This document shows, in pieces, positions 17,178 through 25,758 of a stretch of 30,564 nucleotides of DNA; within the stretch, counting starts at the first letter, position 1, and each line of letters starts with the position of its first letter. A model generated the notes under the pieces. The model was not told the origin of the DNA. It was given only the letters and a program-made list of their open reading frames with translations, and did no database searches. This DNA comes from DATKGL01 sp035510455 (GTDB lineage: Bacteria > Patescibacteriota > Saccharimonadia > Saccharimonadales > UBA4665). The DNA lies in contig DATKHB010000002.1 in NCBI GenBank assembly GCA_035510455.1, positions 1 through 30,564 on the forward strand, in the 5' to 3' direction. The translations under genes were made by a program, and so were the position numbers.

Positions 17178-18635
17178 CTAGGCGCCTACACCAGCTGTCG
17201 GGTCAAATTCGACCTTTTCACTCTTCTTTTGGCGAATAAGAAAAACGGCAAACAAAAATGCCAGAACAGCAAAGCCAACGCCGGCATAGAAGGCATAGTG
17301 GAAACCGTTAACCTGGGCGTGAAGATTAGCATTCTGCTGATAGGCATGACTGGCTAGATACTTGGCGGTTTCGGAAGTTGCGATGCCAGATAATATAGCC
17401 AGCCCCAGCGAGCCACCTATTTGCTGGGCAGTATTTAAAAGCCCCGAGGCCAGACCAGATTCGCGATGTGGGACACCAGTGGTTGCTGCAACCGTTATCG
17501 ATACGAATACAGCACCTAGTCCCATTGACATCAAGATTAATCCTGGGAGAACATCGTGCACATAACTGCCGTCAACCCTGACGTGCGTCAGATAAAAAAG
17601 CCCAGCCGCCATAAATAATGGAGCAACCACTAAAGGCTTTTTATAACCAACCTTGCCTATTACTCTGGACATCATGATGGCTATAAAGCCAATAATAAAA
17701 GTTATAGGCAGGAAACTCACTCCGGCGCGAACCGGAGAGTAATGTAGGACATCTTGGACATATAAGGTTATGAAGAAAAACATTGAATATAGACTAGCGG
17801 TAATCGGCAACTGTGTAAGATTAGCGGCGGCAATATTCTTTATCTTAAAAAACTTCAATGGCAGCAGGGGGTGTTTGGTGTACGTTTCGTTAATTAGAAA
17901 TGCTATTAATAGGGCAACACTCGAGCCGAGCAGTTCGATAGTATGCGTTGCTGTCCAGCCGTACGAAGGAGCCTTAGTCAAACCATAAACTAGCAGCATC
18001 AATCCTCCGGTAGCAAAAACCGCACCAGGAAGATCAAGCTGACTGTGATCAAGCTCAGCTTTACTCTCTTTGATATACACAGTAGTTGCAATGACCACCA
18101 AGATTCCTACCGGAACGTTTACGAAGAAATTCCAGCGCCAGCTAAAATATTGAGTTAAGAGTCCGCCTAGTAGAACGCCGAAAGCTGCACCACCGGCGGC
18201 AATTCCACCCCATACGCTCAGGGCTTTATTGCGTTCCTTGCCCTCTTTAAAGGTAGTTAAAACAATCGACAGGGCCGCCGGAGACATAAAGGCTGCTGCC
18301 AGCCCCTGGATTGCTCTGGTAATTTCTATCATCGTACTGGTTTGAGCAAGGCCGGTCATTAGCGAAGCAGCCGAAAATACAGTAACACCAGCGATAAACA
18401 TTTTGCGCCGGCCAAAAAGATCAGCCGCTCGGCCGCCAAGTAATAAAAATCCACCGAAAGCTAACGTATATGCTGTAACTATCCACTGAAGATTGCTTTC
18501 GCTGGTGAAGTGAAGGCTACGAAAAATTGAAGGCAAAGCAATGTTGACTATCGATACATCTAGTACCACCATAAACTGAGCGAGCGCCATAATTGTCAAA
18601 ATAATATTTTTATGTGTTGGTTTAGTTCGAGCCAT
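17178..18635 (-). CDS. MFS drug exporter, DHA2 family (EmrB/QacA type, 14 membrane segments)
   Basis: 485 residues with about 14 hydrophobic segments. LDVSIVNIALPSI in segment 1 is the DHA2 signature, followed by GGRAADLFGRRKMF (motif A) and the FSWRWNFFVNVPVG region. Proteins of this family export drugs or other amphipathic compounds by proton antiport; the substrate cannot be told from sequence. The ATG has a good ribosome site, GGAG, about 7 bases upstream. The gene stands alone with its own promoter and a dyad across the -10, so it may be controlled by a repressor encoded elsewhere. Confidence 0.93.
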   Translation of the reverse strand: MARTKPTHKNIILTIMALAQFMVVLDVSIVNIALPSIFRSLHFTSESNLQWIVTAYTLAFGGFLLLGGRAADLFGRRKMFIAGVTVFSAASLMTGLAQTSTMIEITRAIQGLAAAFMSPAALSIVLTTFKEGKERNKALSVWGGIAAGGAAFGVLLGGLLTQYFSWRWNFFVNVPVGILVVIATTVYIKESKAELDHSQLDLPGAVFATGGLMLLVYGLTKAPSYGWTATHTIELLGSSVALLIAFLINETYTKHPLLPLKFFKIKNIAAANLTQLPITASLYSMFFFITLYVQDVLHYSPVRAGVSFLPITFIIGFIAIMMSRVIGKVGYKKPLVVAPLFMAAGLFYLTHVRVDGSYVHDVLPGLILMSMGLGAVFVSITVAATTGVPHRESGLASGLLNTAQQIGGSLGLAILSGIATSETAKYLASHAYQQNANLHAQVNGFHYAFYAGVGFAVLAFLFAVFLIRQKKSEKVEFDPTAGVGA

Positions 18636-18685
18636 CTATTACTCCATTATAAATTACTAAATAATTACTATACAGAAGTCTGCTT

Positions 18686-18702
18686 AGTATACAAAGTATA
18701 TT
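18686..18702. promoter_or_regulatory. Dyad overlapping the MFS -10 box (possible operator)
   Basis: AGTATAC-AAA-GTATATT, a 6-of-7 inverted repeat that covers the predicted start site and part of the -10. Position fits a TetR- or PadR-type repressor site, but no regulator gene is nearby, so this is inference. Confidence 0.35.
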
Positions 18703-18708
18703 ATAGCA
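18700..18708 (-). promoter_or_regulatory. Extended -10 promoter of the MFS gene
   Basis: Minus-strand TGCTATAAT, a perfect extended -10 (TGnTATAAT), with no recognisable -35, as is usual for this class. Predicted 5' leader about 58 bases. Confidence 0.55.
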
Positions 18709-18743
18709 AAACTTCGGGAAGGTCTTTGGACACCAAAGGTTAG

Positions 18744-19340
18744 CTACCGCTTGATTCTTTTCTCTTCTAGCCAATCGGGTGTTTGGATGAATGTGATTTC
18801 ATCCCAGCTATCAATTTCTTCTTCTGTTAGATCAAAATAGGATTGGTAGGCAATCTCCACACTCCCATGTAACGCCTGGTTCCAATCCAAACCAAGCTTT
18901 GCGGCGGTCTCTTTAATGGATTTTTCTGACCGACCTTCTAGCTCTACATAAGTAGGGATCCACGGCCATGTATCTATTTCAACTTCCACGCCGTCAAGTG
19001 TCCAGCTCTCACGTTTTGTGACATGGTAAGATTTTACTTCCATACCAATACTTTCCAGAAACCCACAAGTATCGTCAAAACTACCAACGGTTACACTAGC
19101 TTCTTTAGTCCCCTGAATGGTTCGGTCGTTTAATTGTTTGTAGGACAGGGTAATTTTATCACCCTCATCTCTAACACGCACCCAGCCATTTACTCGCTGT
19201 AATCTGGAATCCTCAAAATCAAAATTCTTACGTTTCATTAGCCTTTCCGGATTAACTAGCCCGGCGTTTAAAGATTTCATCTTTGCTCTGAATTTACCGG
19301 GATCTACGTTTAAGAATTTTGCCTCAATTTCAGTTTTCAT
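18744..19340 (-). CDS. CYTH-domain protein (class IV adenylate cyclase/triphosphate tunnel enzyme-like)
   Basis: 198 residues beginning MKTEIEAKF: the ExExK metal and triphosphate-binding signature of CYTH proteins is E4, E6, K8. Other tunnel residues are visible: RLQRVNGWVRVRDEG, ITLSYKQ, KRESWTLDGVEVEIDTWPWIPTY and VELEG. The family includes CyaB-type adenylate cyclases, thiamine triphosphatases and inorganic triphosphatases; which reaction applies cannot be told here. It follows the 135-residue gene by 31 bases on the same strand, so the two are probably cotranscribed. Confidence 0.88.
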   Translation of the reverse strand: MKTEIEAKFLNVDPGKFRAKMKSLNAGLVNPERLMKRKNFDFEDSRLQRVNGWVRVRDEGDKITLSYKQLNDRTIQGTKEASVTVGSFDDTCGFLESIGMEVKSYHVTKRESWTLDGVEVEIDTWPWIPTYVELEGRSEKSIKETAAKLGLDWNQALHGSVEIAYQSYFDLTEEEIDSWDEITFIQTPDWLEEKRIKR

Positions 19341-19371
19341 TATTGATTAATAATAACAAAGGCAGATATTG

Positions 19372-19779
19372 TTACTTAACTTTAGCTAGGTCTCCATTTA
19401 GCAGTATGGGATTGACTGATTGTATTTCATCGACAATGTAGCTTTGATTTGGTATCGGGTTTAGTAAAAATATCTTCTTATTGACGTAACTAGCGAAAAT
19501 TATTTCAGCAAATGTATTGGCCCCAATGTAGTTTTTGATGTTCCGTTTTGTATAATTGGCCACTAGGATCGCATTTGAACCTTTAATTTTGTCCATATGT
19601 TTACTTATTAAACCAAGCCCTCTCTTAGCGGCGACTCGGGCACTCCCGTCCTTCGCCCAGTAATCAACACCGTCAACTTTTATTGGCATATAAACTACAT
19701 GGCCAAGGTCTTTTAATCTTCTTTCTAGGTCTAGAAGTTCATCGTGGAATTTTAGCGAAGCGCAAATTGTAATTTTCAT
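19372..19779 (-). CDS. Nucleoside 2-deoxyribosyltransferase-like protein
   Basis: 135 residues with a Rossmann-like layout: ICASLKFHDELLDLERRLKDLG (strand, then helix), VVYMPI, then SNAILVANYTKRNIKNYIGA, NTFAEIIFASYVNKKIFLLNPI. The AILVAN...IG..TFAEI..A pattern is that of nucleoside 2-deoxyribosyltransferase-like proteins, in which the Glu acts in catalysis; here it would be the E of FAEI. Substrate and activity are unproven. A clear GGAAGG lies about 7 bases before the ATG. Followed by the CYTH gene. Confidence 0.7.
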   Translation of the reverse strand: MKITICASLKFHDELLDLERRLKDLGHVVYMPIKVDGVDYWAKDGSARVAAKRGLGLISKHMDKIKGSNAILVANYTKRNIKNYIGANTFAEIIFASYVNKKIFLLNPIPNQSYIVDEIQSVNPILLNGDLAKVK

Positions 19780-19851
19780 TGTTTTACCTTCCGTTCACGC
19801 AATCTTGTTGTTGAAAAATATTATCATATCCCTTAAAGAAGCTGCTTGGTT

Positions 19852-20205
19852 TTAAGACAATGGAAGCTCAAATTCTGCATCAATCTCCCTAGCTTGCATT
19901 CTGACATACCAGTCTATCGTAGGTTGGTCTAAGGTAGGGCTTTTTTTCTGCGTATAATTTTTCTCAATGAGCAGTTCTTTAACCTCTTCAAGCCCAAGCA
20001 TTTTTATGGAGAAAGCTATAAAACGTCCGTCTGGCAAACTGTGAAGAATGTGGTCGTACTCTCCTTCTTCAAGGAAGAAAGTTCTTAAAACGGTATCGCC
20101 CCATGTCAAACTAAACGTTTCCTCGCCAAGATCAAATTCAACCGTGGGACCGGTGTACTCTGGACCACTGGCTACAGGTGACACACTTTCTGGTATGGCT
20201 GTCAT
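19852..20205 (-). CDS. Conserved-looking acidic protein, unknown
   Basis: 117 residues, soluble and acidic, not recognised. Segments: VEFDLGEETFSLTWGDTVLRTFFLEEGEYDHIL, then PDGRFIAFSIKMLGLEEVKELLIEKNYTQKK, and a C-terminal WYVRMQAREIDAEFELP helix. Codon use and composition look like its neighbours, so it is likely real. A TATAAT (20213-20218) ends 7 bases before the ATG, which suggests an mRNA with almost no leader. It lies between the VIT1-type transporter and the deoxyribosyltransferase-like gene, all on the minus strand. Confidence 0.65.
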   Translation of the reverse strand: MTAIPESVSPVASGPEYTGPTVEFDLGEETFSLTWGDTVLRTFFLEEGEYDHILHSLPDGRFIAFSIKMLGLEEVKELLIEKNYTQKKSPTLDQPTIDWYVRMQAREIDAEFELPLS

Positions 20206-20256
20206 TAAGAAAATTATATATTATATTTCAAAATTATTAATTAATTCTGCCTGTGT

Positions 20257-20934
20257 CTAGGCCTTAAAAGCCAATCCAATTAAGTATCCAACAATAGCTG
20301 CGCCCATACCAATGATAACCATCTGGAGCGCACTCTTAAATGGCTTACCCAGAGTCATGTTTGCTTTGTATACACCGATTCCCGCTAGAACAACTACCGA
20401 TAATATAAGTGCAGCTACTAAAGCTCCATGAACTGATAAGAAGAAGAAAGGGATAAGCGGAAGGAACGCACCACTAAGGGTGGCTATACCTACAGTAGCT
20501 GTATATGAATAAACATCGCGTTTTACTACTGGTAGGAGATTAAGTTCTTCTCTCATCATGGTATCAATCCATAATTCATGGTCTGACGTAATGTGATTAA
20601 CAATGTCATCAAGCAGCTTGCCGCTAAAACCTTTGGCGGCATATATATCAACAATTTCTTGCCGTTCCGTATCAGGTACTTCCTTTATTTCTTTGACTTC
20701 TTGTTTTCTTTCAGCAGCATAGTGGTCGTGGTCAGCCATTTTAGAGGTGTAGGCAACAGCTGCCATAGACAATGTTTCAGCAAAGATGGTAGCTAAACCA
20801 CCGGCAATAATGATGCGAGAGGATTTAGTGGCAGCAGCTAGACCGAGTAATAGGCCGAGAATACTAACAAGACCGTCTTGTCCTCCGAGTATGATGTCAG
20901 ATAGCTGATTACCTTTTTTATGTTGTTCAGGCAT
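20257..20934 (-). CDS. VIT1/CCC1-family transporter
   Basis: 225 residues. The N-terminus ILGGQDGLVSILGLLLGLAAA is the hallmark of the VIT1/CCC1 (iron/manganese) family, followed by GGLATIFAETLSMAAVAYTSKMAD. A cytoplasmic helical region about residues 75-140 (AERKQEVKEIKEV...EELNLL) matches the metal-binding domain of plant and yeast members. Three further hydrophobic segments end the protein. It probably exports Fe2+ or Mn2+ from the cytoplasm; that is known of the family, not shown here. It starts 9 bases after the DUF1003 gene, so they form an operon. Confidence 0.88.
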   Translation of the reverse strand: MPEQHKKGNQLSDIILGGQDGLVSILGLLLGLAAATKSSRIIIAGGLATIFAETLSMAAVAYTSKMADHDHYAAERKQEVKEIKEVPDTERQEIVDIYAAKGFSGKLLDDIVNHITSDHELWIDTMMREELNLLPVVKRDVYSYTATVGIATLSGAFLPLIPFFFLSVHGALVAALILSVVVLAGIGVYKANMTLGKPFKSALQMVIIGMGAAIVGYLIGLAFKA

Positions 20935-20943
20935 AGATTGAAT

Positions 20944-21402
20944 TTAATGTTTTACTTCTTTTTTTATATATTCCAATATTTCACCCTGGTTCTTTAGTTC
21001 AGTCATTTGTTCCTCCTGTAGATTAGCAAGATATGTGAGTGTTTTGTGGTCAGTTTCGGCCTTTGCCTCTTGTTGGCCCTGAATCACATTTTGACCAACC
21101 ATAATGATAGGCAGCAAAACGAGTTGTAGGAAGTTCTGTGAAATCCAAGCAATGAGAGTAATTAAACTTGCTTCAATAATCCATTTTGGGAAGTCGTGTC
21201 TGAGACTTGGCGAGACTAATACTAAAATAGCTGGAAGTGACATGAGTGAAAGAACAGCAAAGAGATAAGCGCTCCACATTGAACCGACGCCATTTGTTAT
21301 TTTCAGGGCAAGAGCCGTGTTGAATTTTGTAACAAACTTTTCTTCTTTTTTTAATAATTCTTTTGGATGAATAACATTATTGTTTGGGCGTAGTTTATCC
21401 AT
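20944..21402 (-). CDS. DUF1003-family membrane protein
   Basis: 152 residues from ATG 21402 (MDKLRPNN). Two membrane segments (WSAYLFAVLSLMSLPAILVLV and IIEASLITLIAWISQNFLQLVLLP), then IIMVGQNVIQGQQEAKAETDHKT, the conserved core of DUF1003. Ends in a helical tail. Function unknown. The frame stays open to an ATG at 21426, but 21402 is preferred: an extended -10 (TGGTATGAT) lies exactly 6 bases upstream of it, so the ATG itself is the predicted +1. It leads the operon with the VIT1/CCC1-type transporter, which suggests a role at the membrane in metal handling, by context only. Confidence 0.85.
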   Translation of the reverse strand: MDKLRPNNNVIHPKELLKKEEKFVTKFNTALALKITNGVGSMWSAYLFAVLSLMSLPAILVLVSPSLRHDFPKWIIEASLITLIAWISQNFLQLVLLPIIMVGQNVIQGQQEAKAETDHKTLTYLANLQEEQMTELKNQGEILEYIKKEVKH

Positions 21403-21408
21403 GCGCTT

Positions 21409-21438
21409 ATCATACCAAAAGACCATAAGAGAATCGAA
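21409..21438 (-). promoter_or_regulatory. Leaderless promoter with GTTCGATTC box, DUF1003 operon
   Basis: Minus strand: TTCGAT of the box GTTCGATTC (21431-21439), 18 bases, extended -10 TGGTATGAT (hexamer 21409-21414), 6 bases, ATG 21402. The box replaces a normal TTGACA. Confidence 0.55.
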
Positions 21439-21578
21439 CCAATAGCTTCTTAGAAAGACTTAGCAATAAATAAACCTTTGTAGAATATACAAAGGTCAAG
21501 ACGCTTGTGATGAGCCACAAGGAGTCTGTTTTGAAATACTCAGATGATACGAGGTTTTAGCATTAACTCAACTAATTA
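21431..21578 (+). repeat. Module-separating repeat, degenerate copy
   Basis: Contains the GAATCGAAC box (21431-21439), then a perfect hairpin CCTTTGTA-5-TACAAAGG at about 21474-21494, then a decayed recombinase-tail frame: CFEILR-stop-YEVLALT at about 21525-21566. It aligns with ICSEILRWYEVL of the copy at 28506-28586, with TGA in place of TGG for the Trp. It fills the gap between the ABC permease and the DUF1003 gene. Confidence 0.6.
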
Positions 21579-22355
21579 TTAGTTAGCGTCTCTCCGCAAG
21601 AAAAGAAGCCAGCCAATAGCCCACCCTATAACTATATACACAAGAGCTACCAAAGCCGAGCGATCTGCCGAAATCATACCCGGCCCCGTTCTTAAAATAC
21701 CATTATTAAGTACCGCAGTTAATGCTGTAAACGGTAGGTATTGCTGTTGATTCATATTTAAAAGTAGGCCTATGAGTGGCTCGATAGTGAGTGGCAGTAG
21801 TATTAAGGCCGATACCGCCGCAACTATATTGCGGAAGAACAGCGATAATAAGACCCCAATCATTGCATAGGCCCACCCAAAGAATAGTACTCGCCAGAAG
21901 AATTCACGATAATAGAATACTTGGTTTACTAATGTAATATGATGGACGTGGAGGCCGAGCAGTGCTAAGCTCGGGGCCAATACTTCTAGAAAAAGCGAGA
22001 ACACAACCGAAAATCCAGTTATTGCAATAATCTTAGCTAATAGAGTTTTATTACGACTATTTGAGTTACTAAGGGTGTACATAATGGTGTTATATCGGTA
22101 TTCATGAGCCATAAACAACACGGCAATTAATGCACTAAATAAAACCGGTGCAGCTATACCGCCCGCTCTCGCTACTTCTTGCATCAGAAAATGAGGATTA
22201 TTTGGGCCCGCTAACGAACCACTATTCATTCCGCCCTTAAAACCTATGACGTAAAAATCGTAAAATAATATGTAAACCAGGGCCAAACCTAGAAGAATAT
22301 AGGTAGAACGCACACTAAACAATTTTCTAAATTCTGATTTTATACTGGCAATCAT
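21579..22355 (-). CDS. ABC-2 type transporter permease
   Basis: 258 residues with six hydrophobic segments: about 17-37, 60-80, 100-130, 145-170, 175-200 and 232-250. The pattern is that of the ABC-2 permeases that pair with BcrA/NatA-type ATPases (for example IIASIKSEFRKLFSVRSTY at the start, then MAHEYRYNTIMYTLS in the first loop). The ATG overlaps the ATPase stop as ATGA, so they are one transporter. Likely exports or pumps out a peptide, antibiotic or ion; substrate unknown. Confidence 0.9.
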   Translation of the reverse strand: MIASIKSEFRKLFSVRSTYILLGLALVYILFYDFYVIGFKGGMNSGSLAGPNNPHFLMQEVARAGGIAAPVLFSALIAVLFMAHEYRYNTIMYTLSNSNSRNKTLLAKIIAITGFSVVFSLFLEVLAPSLALLGLHVHHITLVNQVFYYREFFWRVLFFGWAYAMIGVLLSLFFRNIVAAVSALILLPLTIEPLIGLLLNMNQQQYLPFTALTAVLNNGILRTGPGMISADRSALVALVYIVIGWAIGWLLFLRRDAN

Positions 22356-23269
22356 GACTTTTTACCTTTTGGGTTATGGGCTTGAAATTCTTCTTTGCCC
22401 TCAGTTAATTCCAGAAATACATCTTCGAGTGAAGCATTACGAGTTGTTAGTTCTAAAATCGTCAAGTTAGCACTACGGGCAAGTTTGCCGACTTCATCTG
22501 TTTTGACACCGCTGACCTCCAAGCCTCCATCGGCAGAAACGGCAGTAAAAGATTTTTCTTTAAGGATGGTTTGTAGTTTTGTAAGATTGTCAGAACGAAC
22601 AAAAACGCTTGATTTTGTGTTATTGGAAATCAAGTTTTTAATGGACGTACTGGCTATCAACTTACCCCTACCGATTACTATGACATTATCCGCCATTTGT
22701 GACATTTCACTAAGTAAATGACTAGATACAAACACCGTATTTCCATTGTCGGCATATGATTTTAGAAACTCACGCAGCCATACAATACCTTCTGGGTCTA
22801 AGCCGTTTGCCGGTTCGTCCAGTAGTAAGTATTTTGGTTTGGATAGAATAGCCGCAGCTATACCTAAGCGTTGGCTCATACCTAAACTGAATTTACCCGG
22901 TGGCTTTCTGCCAACATCTTTTAAGCCAACGATATCTAGTACCTCATCAACTCTAGACAATGGGACGCTACCGGCAGTGGCTAGAATTTTTAGGTGATTT
23001 TTAGCTGTTCGTGTTGGATGAAAAGCCTTTGCTTCAAGTAATATGCCCACCATTTTAGATGGTTGTGGATATTCATGTAATCTTTTGCCGTCAAAGCTGG
23101 TCGTTCCGGCGCCGTTATCTAAACCCAGCATTAATCGCATAGTAGTGGATTTACCTGCGCCGTTTGGACCAAGAAACCCAGTGACCTTCCCGGTCTCAAC
23201 CTCAAACGAAATATCATCGACGGCTGTTGTTTTCCGGAAACGTTTGCTTAGATGAGAAGCTTTTATCAT
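22352..23269 (-). CDS. ABC transporter ATP-binding protein (BcrA/NatA-like)
   Basis: 305 residues. Walker A GPNGAGKST at 34-42, signature SLGMSQRLGIA at 128-138 (the LGM-QRLGIA form usual in this subfamily rather than LSGGQ), Walker B YLLLDEP at 147-153, switch His184 in VSSHLLSEM. Glu79 stands where a Q-loop Gln is common, also usual for the subfamily. The C-terminal 100 residues match the accessory domain of BcrA-type proteins. It has a predicted leaderless start: an extended -10 (TGCTAATAT) ends 6 bases before the ATG. Partner permease is next. Confidence 0.93.
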   Translation of the reverse strand: MIKASHLSKRFRKTTAVDDISFEVETGKVTGFLGPNGAGKSTTMRLMLGLDNGAGTTSFDGKRLHEYPQPSKMVGILLEAKAFHPTRTAKNHLKILATAGSVPLSRVDEVLDIVGLKDVGRKPPGKFSLGMSQRLGIAAAILSKPKYLLLDEPANGLDPEGIVWLREFLKSYADNGNTVFVSSHLLSEMSQMADNVIVIGRGKLIASTSIKNLISNNTKSSVFVRSDNLTKLQTILKEKSFTAVSADGGLEVSGVKTDEVGKLARSANLTILELTTRNASLEDVFLELTEGKEEFQAHNPKGKKS

Positions 23270-23275
23270 CTAGTT

Positions 23276-23304
23276 ATATTAGCACAGCCCCACAGAGAAG
23301 CGAA
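23276..23304 (-). promoter_or_regulatory. Leaderless promoter with GTTCGCTTC box, ABC transporter operon
   Basis: Minus strand: TTCGCT of GTTCGCTTC (23297-23305; one base from the box at the other modules), 17 bases, extended -10 TGCTAATAT (hexamer 23276-23281), 6 bases, ATG 23269. Beyond the box the plus strand continues ATTAACAGA, as in the copies at 29504 and 30429. Confidence 0.5.
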
Positions 23305-23379
23305 CACATATTAACAGACATAAAGATGTGTCAATCCACAAAGCGCTATAGCCAGTAAAGACACTCCTATTAACTTAAT

Positions 23380-23559
23380 CTATGTGGTCAATGCGTTACA
23401 AACGAGCTGGTGGATAGTTCCTTCCGCAAGCTCCATAGGTCTTGCTCCGCCTATTTCGGCAGCAAATTGATCAAGAATACGTTCATGTTCTTCAATGACC
23501 CTTTCCGGTTCTAAACCACTAAAAATACTACCTTCTCGTTCGAGTGTTAATGTTGTCAT
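23380..23559 (-). CDS. Small protein, unknown (59 residues)
   Basis: Starts MTTLTLEREG from ATG 23559. A good ribosome site, AGAGGA, ends about 8 bases upstream, which decides this start over one 13 codons earlier. Acidic helical N-terminal part (PERVIEEHERILDQFAAEIGG), then a C-terminal 21 residues with one Cys (TIHQLVCNALTT). No membrane segment. The GG at residues 37-38 followed by a short tail, next to an ABC exporter, recalls double-glycine leader peptides of exported peptides, but the sequence is not a known bacteriocin type and no processing peptidase domain is present. Function unknown. Confidence 0.6.
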   Translation of the reverse strand: MTTLTLEREGSIFSGLEPERVIEEHERILDQFAAEIGGARPMELAEGTIHQLVCNALTT

Positions 23560-23624
23560 AATGATATCCTCTGTTTTTAATTTTATACCTGCAATCAATT
23601 ATACAACCTATTAGCAATAGCTGT

Positions 23625-24509
23625 TTGGTTAAGCACACTGAGCTTATAACTAAAGATGTCTTTTGGCAGAACCAGCATATTATTAAAAGAAAGGATAAAG
23701 AGTACCTGCTAGGACTTAAACACAAGACTGCTAATGATATCTACCCTCTCAGACGCTTCGTATTATGCGTAAACTGTAAACTGCCAATGACTGCTTGTGC
23801 GCCAAGTGATAGCCCTCGTTACTTTTGTAGCAGGAAGCCTTGTAGAGGAACTGGTTCAATAATGACAAGTGTAGCCCACGATAAGTTCATTGAGCTGTTA
23901 CGTTTTATTGAGCCAACCCAAGAAACGGTTAATAAAATGAAGGCAGTTATAAAGGAGCAGTCAGTCAAAGAACTAACCAACTTAAATCAGGAAGTAGCTG
24001 ATGTGAGGGTAAAACTGAGCAATTTAACTGATATTCGGGCTAACGCTATTAAGCAATTTATAAGTGGCAAAATTAGCGAAGATGATGAGAAAGAAGTGCT
24101 GGACAACATTGATACTGAAAGGCTGGACTTAAAACAGCAATTAAGTGGGCTAGAACAAGAGCAAACACTTAGTGAAGCTGGTATTGACTACGCCCTCAAC
24201 TTTATGACTAACGTAGCCAAACAATGGTTAGACGCAGACCTAGAGCTTAAACAAAAGATACAAAACGTCATCTTCCCACAGGGCTTTATACTGGACATTA
24301 AACAAGGCAACTTTATAAGTCCCCAACTTAGTCCGCTTTACAGCTTAATCAGCAGCGATAATACCCTCTTACAAGCCAATAATTCAGTTTTGGTGACCCC
24401 ACTACACTCGAATTGGAAGGTTATTTGCTCTGAGATACTCAGGTGGTGTGAGGTATTAAACAGTATACAGTGGCTAATAACTATCAGCCATAGCGCAAAT
24501 AGGGCTTAA
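23625..24509 (+). pseudogene. Large serine recombinase, N-terminally truncated
   Basis: The 294 residues open with HTELITKDVFWQNQHII, the end of the Recombinase domain (PF07508), then YPLRRFVLCVNCKLPMTA...RYFCSRKPC, the zinc beta-ribbon with C48, C51, C68 and C73, then a coiled coil at about 100-195. The serine-resolvase catalytic domain and most of the Recombinase domain are absent, and the apparent start is a TTG with no ribosome site, so it cannot recombine DNA. The C-terminal 38 residues (VTPLHSNWK...EILRW...) are the source sequence of the tail repeats listed here. It points left to right into the module region. Confidence 0.85.
24390..24509 (+). repeat. Recombinase-tail repeat, copy inside the recombinase gene
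   Basis: LVTPLHSNWKVICSEILRW then CEVL and 16 more residues to a TAA. It belongs to the VTPLHSNWK subtype with the copy at 28506-28586. In this copy the ATG of the other copies is TTG and is read through from the recombinase. Confidence 0.75.
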
Positions 24510-24675
24510 AGTATATGTGGGCTGATAATTCGGGTAAGGTTGCTTTAGCACAGGGCCGGATTTGCTTTATTGATTCCTGCCTAACCTATCAGAATAACTT
24601 GTAACAAATGCAGGGCAACGATTCTTTTGAAGCTTTCGATGTCGAACTCGAAGCGTAATTAGAGGACTGATTTTA

Positions 24676-25758
24676 TCAGTTTGTCGTAGAACTAACTTTA
24701 TAGCAATAGTTGCCTGCCGGGTGATCGTACGTATTGACACTGTTAGAGTAGTTATTCTCCGCAGTACTGGAAGAATATGGACTTCCACCGTCACTACTAC
24801 TTGACTTCTTATAGTTTACGCACAGTTCATAGTAGTAAGTGGTTGTCGGTTGTGTAGTATCATTTGATGACAAAGTGGTAGAGGGTTTAATGTTGGGAGT
24901 ATATTGTACTAGGTTATCGGTCACAAGTTTTTGCGCATCACCGCTAAGACCAATGCTGTTTAAGCTAGTAGGCAAATTATTATTAGTGCTTGCATAATTA
25001 TCAATACTTGATTGAATGGTCGAGAGATTGCTGTCGATGAGACTGTCGTTACGAGTAAGGCGCGCATTAGCAGCTGGTCCAACTATACCAAGAACTGAAA
25101 AGATTCCAACAACAACAATCATAGCTCCGATAAAGAAACGATGAAACCACTTTAGTTTTGATGAAATATTAAGGGTTCGAAGAAAAACAGCTGCATACAA
25201 AAGAGTAATTATCATGGCACTACATAAAGCAACGTGGGTATAGTTCGAAGTTGAACTACTAGTGAAGAGTTGAACTAGGCAGACCACTATGGTAATAAGA
25301 GCTCCTATACCAAAAAGTGCGAATATCACAGCGTGGATAACCATAACTATTGAGGCGGCTCCAGTTTTCTTCTCTGGCTCTTGTTTTGAATAGAAAAAAT
25401 CACAGACAACAGATATGGGCAATAGAACTAAAGTTGCTGCTATGGTATAAGGCATAAAATTGCCGTCATTTGCACCAGCGATGAAGTTTGCTAGCACAGT
25501 TGCCGTTAAGACCGACATAGCAAGCACTGTCCAACCCCAAAAGGCGTAAGTAAGCCATTGAAGAACTATTAGACCCGGACTACTCGTGTTAGGAGGAGCT
25601 GACTGATTTGGAGCTTGCAGAGGCTGATAACCAGCGTTAGGGGCTTGGAATGCAGGGTTTTGTTGAGGGTTTTGTTGAGGGGCACTTTGAGGCGATATGC
25701 TACCAGCATCGCTAGAGTCTAGTGGACTCGTAGGTAATTGTTGAGGTTGGTTATCCAT
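24676..25758 (-). CDS. Membrane protein with disordered N-terminus and pilin-like C-terminal domain, unknown
   Basis: 360 residues. The first 60 are rich in Gln, Pro, Ser and Asn (QNPQQNPAFQAPN). Four hydrophobic segments follow at about 64-92, 103-120, 134-165, 175-200, then a fifth (FFIGAMIVVVGIFSVLGIVGP) at about 210-230. The rest is an outer domain that begins ARLTRNDSLIDSNLSTIQSSIDNYASTNNNLPTSL, like the helix and disordered loop of type IV pilin-type proteins, with two Cys (YELCVNYKK, AGNYCYKV). This layout recurs in CPR genomes; the function is not known to me. It stands alone between two tail repeats. Confidence 0.8.
   Translation of the reverse strand: MDNQPQQLPTSPLDSSDAGSISPQSAPQQNPQQNPAFQAPNAGYQPLQAPNQSAPPNTSSPGLIVLQWLTYAFWGWTVLAMSVLTATVLANFIAGANDGNFMPYTIAATLVLLPISVVCDFFYSKQEPEKKTGAASIVMVIHAVIFALFGIGALITIVVCLVQLFTSSSTSNYTHVALCSAMIITLLYAAVFLRTLNISSKLKWFHRFFIGAMIVVVGIFSVLGIVGPAANARLTRNDSLIDSNLSTIQSSIDNYASTNNNLPTSLNSIGLSGDAQKLVTDNLVQYTPNIKPSTTLSSNDTTQPTTTYYYELCVNYKKSSSSDGGSPYSSSTAENNYSNSVNTYDHPAGNYCYKVSSTTN

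Noticed and set aside
2779..22355. Alternative genetic code with UGA read as glycine
   Set aside because: Several genes end cleanly at TGA in ATGA overlaps, and the proteins have normal family lengths without in-frame TGA.
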